From assembly GCA_022824685.1 (NCBI GenBank), contig JAJDZJ010000060.1, positions 1-38,010 of the forward strand: 38,010 nt of DNA, written 5' to 3'. Below the pieces are notes generated by a model. That model had not been told where the DNA came from. It saw only the letters and a list, made by a program, of their open reading frames with translations, and did no database searches. This document shows positions 34,359-38,010 of this stretch, one piece after another. Source of the stretch: Caldilineaceae bacterium. Its GTDB lineage: Bacteria > Chloroflexota > Anaerolineae > Caldilineales > Caldilineaceae. Position 1 is the stretch's first letter, and every line of letters begins with the position of its first letter. The translations under genes and the position numbers were made by a program.

Positions 34359-34836
34359 AGTTCTTGCTTCTCCTTTTCGATGCAGATTGCATGAAACTAC
34401 TGCTTAATTCTGGGAATTCCTACGCAGTTCGATCAATAGTCCCTCCTGAGCAATATTGGGCGCCTGGGAAGACGTTCGGCATGTCTCCGGCTGGATCCTT
34501 TGATGTGAGTCGCCGCTGGGTGCAATACCCGAGAATTTGGGAAAGTCGAACTCAAATGGCGTGGGACAGCTACAACAACCTCCTGACAATTAGACTTTGG
34601 ACTGCTAAGAGGAGAGTAATCGGTGGTCGAGGTCGCTGCGGACCATGGCTGCGTGTGATTCTATCGGATCACGCGAGGAATGGCAACCTCTGAGCCTGCT
34701 TCCCTCTGCCCATTACCTGCCGGGAGTGGTATAATGGTCGCTGACCGCTAGCCATGTCATGTTCGACCTCGCCGCGCCGATTCAGGGCAGGAACTCTTGC
34801 TGATTCGACCCCAAGCGAAGACGTGAGGAAAGAAAT
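34359..34836. other. Divergent intergenic region, 478 bases, no convincing gene
   Basis: The region separates the importer operon (minus) from the PhyH-M20-dehydrogenase operon (plus). It contains an extended -10 at 34727-34735 and the binding-protein leader. A 109-codon open frame (34364-34693, plus) has no ribosome site, no recognised motif and starts inside the leader; it is judged non-coding. Composition is lower in GC (about 50%) than the flanks. It is the natural site for shared regulation of both operons, but no operator was identified. Confidence 0.6.
34727..34735 (+). promoter_or_regulatory. Extended -10 promoter of the PhyH-M20-dehydrogenase operon
   Basis: TGGTATAAT with a perfect TATAAT at 34730-34735; the -35 is poor (TGCCCA at 34707-34712). 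Predicted start ~34742, giving a leader of ~95 bases before the ATG at 34837. Confidence 0.6.
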
Positions 34837-35649
34837 ATGCCGGCCACTCCTACGTTAGAAGAGCAACTCCTACATTTGAGGCTGGACGGCTGGTGTGTTG
34901 TGAAGAACGTTATCCCCGAGGAGGAGGTAAGGGCTGTACGCGAGAGTGTTGCGGAGGCCACGCTCCGGCACCAGCGGCCTGATGCGCCGGCGAATATCGG
35001 ACATCGGACCGGGTTGATCAACTACGATCAGTCCTTTGCTCCTTATCTTGTAACGCCTCACTTTATTGAACTGATCAAAGCGACGCTTGGCCAGAATGTG
35101 CGCGTTTCATTCACTTCGGCCATGATCAATTACCCAGGCAACGCACGCGGCGGGCTTCACGCCGATTGGCCATTCAACCAGCGCAATGCAGGGCATATTC
35201 CCGCGCCCTACCCCGATGTCGTCGCCCATCTGACGACGCTGTGGATGCTTTCTCCATTTACGGTTGAGAATGGCGCCACCATTATCGTGCCCGGCAGCCA
35301 CAGGATGGAGACGAACCCAAGCGCAGAGGGCTGCAGCCACGACGAAGAAGCTCCTTATCCGACCGAAATCCAGGCTGCCGGCGACGCGGGCAGCGTACTG
35401 GTGATGGATAGCCGCATGTGGCACGCGGCCGGCGCGAACAGGTCCGACTCAGCGCGTGTCGCGATGGCCATTCGCTTCGCGCCGTGGTGGCTGAATCTAA
35501 ATGGGCTTAGACCCGGCTCCGGTGAGCGGGCAAGGCAGATGGCGGCGACCGGACTTACAGAGAATGAGGTCGAATCTGTAAAGAAGGATGTGTATGCGGG
35601 TTTAGCGCCGGCAGTCCAACCCCTATTCGAACACTGGGTGGAGCGCTAA
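34837..35649 (+). CDS. Phytanoyl-CoA dioxygenase (PhyH) family protein, copy 2
   Basis: A 270-residue Fe(II)/2-oxoglutarate oxygenase. Iron ligands are H108xD110 (LHADWPF) and H196 (MWHAAG); R207 fits as the 2-oxoglutarate anchor. VPGSHRMETNP before the second His is a PhyH hallmark. It is clearly paralogous to, but diverged from, the copy at 27292. It probably hydroxylates the substrate that the next two enzymes process. GAGGAAAG (34825-34832) precedes the ATG. The stop TAA abuts the ATG of the M20 gene with no gap, so the two are translationally linked. Confidence 0.9.
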   Translation: MPATPTLEEQLLHLRLDGWCVVKNVIPEEEVRAVRESVAEATLRHQRPDAPANIGHRTGLINYDQSFAPYLVTPHFIELIKATLGQNVRVSFTSAMINYPGNARGGLHADWPFNQRNAGHIPAPYPDVVAHLTTLWMLSPFTVENGATIIVPGSHRMETNPSAEGCSHDEEAPYPTEIQAAGDAGSVLVMDSRMWHAAGANRSDSARVAMAIRFAPWWLNLNGLRPGSGERARQMAATGLTENEVESVKKDVYAGLAPAVQPLFEHWVER

Positions 35650-36828
35650 ATGGACACCGATCTCCTCGCGACATCCCTTGCCGGGCAAGTTGAGCCGGAG
35701 CGAATCAAGCAGCTTACACTGGATATGGTGCGCATCCCGAGCCCGCCCGGGGAAGAGCGCGCCGTTTCGGAATATTATGCGGATGCCTTGCGCGAGGCGG
35801 GCCTGGAAGTGGAGATGGACGATGAGTATCCCGACAGCCCCAGCGTCGTGGCGTGGTTGCGGGGCTGCGGACGGAGCCCTACGCTTCAGCTGGACGGCCA
35901 TACCGATACGGTAGATTTGCCGGGGCCGGAGCCGCGATTTGAGCATGGATTTATCCACGGGCGGGGATCGGAGGATATGAAGGCATCGCTGGCCGCGATG
36001 GCAGAGGCTGCGCGCGTCATACGCGGGGCGGGAGTCCAGCTTGGCGGTGACCTGCTTCTGACTGCGCACGGCCGCCACGAGAGCGCGACAAATGAGACGT
36101 TGATATCGCTGATCGAAAAGGGCGTCCATGGGGACACGGTGATCGTAACTGAGCTGGGCGGCAAAGACCTGCCGATTACAGGTATGGGCCTTGCATTTTG
36201 GGAGCTGAGCATTGCGGGGGACGATGAGGGCATTCACGAGACGGTGGCCGAGGCGGGAGCTCCCCACGCGGTGATGGCAGGGCTCAGGGCGGTGCAGCTG
36301 CTGCAGGAGAAGGCGGCTGAACTCGACGATATACGGCATCCTTATCTGGGCGCGGAATCCATTTTCATTGGCAGGTTTCAGGGCGGCGACTATTTTAACC
36401 GGATGCCGGCCGGTTGTGTCATTGCGGGGACGCGCCGGTTTGGTCCTGGTTGCAGCTTGGACGAGATTCGCGAGGAGTTTGAGGGGCTGGCGGCCCGTGT
36501 GCAGGAGGAGAGCGGCGCAGAAGTCGAGGTCTGGCTGGATGGGATCGAGGGATACAGGGTCGACGAAAAGGAGCGCCTGGCAAAGGTGTTGCGGCGCGGC
36601 CATCAGCAAGTTACGGGCGCCGAGCTGCCCCTGGCCGGGATCCGAGCTGCGGCGAATGTTCCCCACTTTGTGCATCTGGCGCATGTCCCTGCGCTTTACT
36701 ATGGCGCGAGCTATCTGACCGCGCATTCGGACCACGAGCGGGTCGAGCTGGCACAGGTCGTGCGCGCTACGAAGGTATACATTCATGCAATCCTCGCCTT
36801 TCTTGGCGTCGCGGAGCAGTCCTTATGA
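35650..36828 (+). CDS. M20 family metallopeptidase/deacylase (ArgE/DapE-like)
   Basis: A 392-residue M20 hydrolase. Dizinc ligands are recognisable: H84 and D86 (DGHTDTV), bridging D109 (GRGSEDMK), E168 (VTELGG) and H359 (AHSDHERV). The position that is normally Glu-Glu (general base plus ligand) reads His143-Glu144 in TAHGRHESA, an unusual substitution of the catalytic base. The dimerisation domain lies between (~185-300). M20 enzymes remove acyl or aminoacyl groups from amide bonds (ArgE, DapE, carboxypeptidase G2). Given its partners it may cleave an N-acyl or amide bond after hydroxylation by PhyH. Its stop overlaps the dehydrogenase ATG (ATGA). Confidence 0.88.
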   Translation: MDTDLLATSLAGQVEPERIKQLTLDMVRIPSPPGEERAVSEYYADALREAGLEVEMDDEYPDSPSVVAWLRGCGRSPTLQLDGHTDTVDLPGPEPRFEHGFIHGRGSEDMKASLAAMAEAARVIRGAGVQLGGDLLLTAHGRHESATNETLISLIEKGVHGDTVIVTELGGKDLPITGMGLAFWELSIAGDDEGIHETVAEAGAPHAVMAGLRAVQLLQEKAAELDDIRHPYLGAESIFIGRFQGGDYFNRMPAGCVIAGTRRFGPGCSLDEIREEFEGLAARVQEESGAEVEVWLDGIEGYRVDEKERLAKVLRRGHQQVTGAELPLAGIRAAANVPHFVHLAHVPALYYGASYLTAHSDHERVELAQVVRATKVYIHAILAFLGVAEQSL

Positions 36829-37820
36829 GCAGATCCCGAACAGTCGTTGTCACATCCAACATCTTTCCCGGCCTGGAGACTGAAAAGGAGGTCCTGGCGC
36901 CGTACAAAGTCGAACTGGTCAAGCGCCCGTGTCAGACTCAAGAACAGCTGGCCGAGGCGGGCAAGGACGCGGTTGCCCTGCTCGTGGGCAATGTGCACAT
37001 CAATGCCGAAGTGCTTTCGCATTTTCCTCACTGCCTGGCAATCGTTAAACCGTCAGTCGGTGTGGACAACATCGACATTGACGCGGCAACGGCGGCGGGT
37101 GTGTGTGTTGCCAACGTGCCGGATTACGGCACTGACGAGGTGGCGACCCACGCGATGGCGCTGCTGCTGAACGCAATCCGGTATGTCGACGCCGAGGCAG
37201 CAGCAGTTCGAGGCGGCCGCTGGCAGCCCAAGCCGCCATACCCGATCCAGCGCAGTGCGGGGCGCACGCTGGGCATCATCGGATTCGGGCGCATCGGCCA
37301 ATCTGTCGCGCGGAAGGCTTCCGGTTTTGACTGGCGTTTGCTGGCCTGGGACCCCTACCTGGATGATGAGGAGATACGACAGGGAGGCGCCGAACCTGCA
37401 GAGTTCGAAACGCTGCTGGGGCAGTCGGACTTTGTCACTTTGCACTTGCCGTTGACGGAAGAGACGCAGGGAATGATCGATGCAAGCGCGCTGGCGAAGA
37501 TGAAGCCGGGTGCCTCTCTTGTGAATACGGCGCGCGGGGGCGTAGTCGACTCCGCCGCGTTGCTGCAGGCGGTCGATTCAGGTCAGATCGCGGGGGCGGC
37601 TGTAGACGTGGTTGACGAGGAGCCGCCGCCGCCAGACCATCCGCTCTACCGCTCGGACCGCATCCTTGTGACCGCACACGTGGCGTGGTACTCGGAGCAG
37701 GCTTTCCGTGACGTGCGTGTGAAGGCGGTGCAGGAGGTGGCGCGCGTGCTGGGGGGTCAGTTGCCGTTAAACCTGCTCAACCCGGAAGTAAAACCTCGCT
37801 TCACGGTGCGCGGCGCCTAG
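36825..37820 (+). CDS. NAD-dependent D-2-hydroxyacid dehydrogenase (PGDH-like)
   Basis: A 331-residue D-isomer-specific 2-hydroxyacid dehydrogenase. The Rossmann motif is GFGRIGQS (G153xG155xxG158). D176 after the second strand (AWDPY) indicates NAD preference. The catalytic triad is R237 (NTARGG), E266 (DVVDEEPP) and H285 (TAHVAWYSE). It interconverts a 2-hydroxy acid and a 2-oxo acid in the cytosol; similarity is to phosphoglycerate and hydroxypyruvate types, with no ACT/regulatory domain. The ATG overlaps the M20 stop by four bases. A hydroxyacid made by the PhyH oxygenase and freed by the M20 enzyme is a plausible substrate. A weak GAACTG/CAGTTC stem (37836-37860) follows the stop, then the terminal repeat. 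Confidence 0.93.
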   Translation: MSRSRTVVVTSNIFPGLETEKEVLAPYKVELVKRPCQTQEQLAEAGKDAVALLVGNVHINAEVLSHFPHCLAIVKPSVGVDNIDIDAATAAGVCVANVPDYGTDEVATHAMALLLNAIRYVDAEAAAVRGGRWQPKPPYPIQRSAGRTLGIIGFGRIGQSVARKASGFDWRLLAWDPYLDDEEIRQGGAEPAEFETLLGQSDFVTLHLPLTEETQGMIDASALAKMKPGASLVNTARGGVVDSAALLQAVDSGQIAGAAVDVVDEEPPPPDHPLYRSDRILVTAHVAWYSEQAFRDVRVKAVQEVARVLGGQLPLNLLNPEVKPRFTVRGA

Positions 37821-37867
37821 CGGCCAACTGCTCTGGAACTGGTTCGACTGGATGCAGTTCGGGTCGG

Positions 37868-37974
37868 GACAGGGCAATTGCATCTAAATTGGGTCAAAGC
37901 ATCGAAATACTTCAGAATTCCCCTCCAGTTCGGGATCAGACATGAGAAGTGTTCGATTAGTGGCACGTAGACGG
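37868..37974 (-). repeat. Dispersed repeat, copy 2 (inverted relative to 33-141)
   Basis: Counterpart of the repeat at the left end. The perfectly conserved blocks are 37877-37896 (20 bases) and 37961-37974 (14 bases). On the minus strand a conserved ATG lies at the block edge. It opens MQLPCPDPNC, a Cys pair of the kind that starts some transposase zinc ribbons, but the frame soon runs into the dehydrogenase gene. The left copy has the same ATG and a similar MQSPCP start before a stop. Whether these are remnants of a transposase start is only a guess. Confidence 0.8.
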
Positions 37975-38010
37975 GAAATCCAAATGATTTCGACGCCTGA
38001 CGGCCGGTGC

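Noticed and set aside
34364-34693. 109-codon plus-strand frame in the divergent intergenic region
   Set aside because: TTG start without ribosome site, overlaps the leader of the binding-protein gene, upstream of the extended -10 at 34727, no motif.
37836-37860. T-arm-like GGTTCGACTGG inside a GAACTG/CAGTTC stem, considered as a tRNA
   Set aside because: No acceptor, D or anticodon arms can be folded around it.
1-38010. CRISPR array, rRNA, tRNA or intact transposase
   Set aside because: Read through for regular spaced repeats, conserved RNA segments and transposase motifs; none found.

Overview
The window looks like a chromosomal stretch of a Chloroflexota bacterium, most likely an Anaerolineae/Caldilineales-type lineage of the sort common in sponge and aquatic metagenomes. 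The assignment is inferred from content, not from a marker gene. The clues are high GC (around 60% by eye), frequent GTG/TTG starts, a degenerate PP2C-like/transmembrane/beta-propeller protein, a Thr/Pro-linker SH3b lipoprotein, and an abundance of PhyH dioxygenases, amidohydrolases, amidase and sulfatase. No rRNA, tRNA, CRISPR array or intact insertion sequence was seen. Several genes have an extended -10 promoter (TGnTATAAT-like), and two of them appear to make leaderless mRNAs.

Layout. 1-304: a dispersed repeat and a terminator-like hairpin. 305-5205 (+): a pseudo-phosphatase/propeller membrane protein, a LytR-CpsA-Psr cell-wall ligase and a HAD phosphatase. 5186-8372 (-): a YigZ/IMPACT protein, a MATE efflux pump and a GNAT acetyltransferase. 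8600-12438 (+): a large lipoprotein built from two copies of one ~377-residue module, then the two subunits of a class I (Fe-S) fumarase/tartrate dehydratase. 12447-15359 (-): galT, a ROK sugar kinase and a radical SAM protein. 15599-17325 (+): a zinc-ribbon Nudix hydrolase and an SDR epimerase. 17368-19187 (-): an acidic coiled-coil protein and an amidase-signature protein lacking its Ser nucleophile. 19381-23221 (+): a sulfatase, a cytidylate-kinase-like protein and a four-repeat SH3b lipoprotein.

23304-37820 is a catabolic region. On the minus strand, a sugar-type ABC importer (binding lipoprotein and two permeases, no ATPase) is followed by a low-GC segment carrying one TIR-domain gene, then a five-gene run: beta-propeller hydrolase-like protein, PhyH dioxygenase, second propeller protein, nitrilase-superfamily amidase and D-aminoacylase-like amidohydrolase. 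Divergent from the importer, on the plus strand, a tightly coupled trio encodes a second PhyH dioxygenase, an M20-type metallopeptidase and a D-2-hydroxyacid dehydrogenase. Together these genes read as uptake, hydroxylation, amide/acyl hydrolysis and 2-hydroxyacid oxidation of an unknown, probably amidated or N-acylated organic compound. The TIR gene looks like a later, foreign insertion, and is the only defence-like gene seen.

The two ends of the window carry inverted copies of the same ~110-bp repeat, including a 20-base perfect match, so the region is bracketed by a dispersed element.

Most promising leads: the PhyH-M20-dehydrogenase operon with its non-canonical His-Glu pair in the M20 site; the dead-looking amidase; the orphan TIR gene in a low-GC island; the duplicated lipoprotein module; and the strong hairpin between the binding-protein and permease genes.
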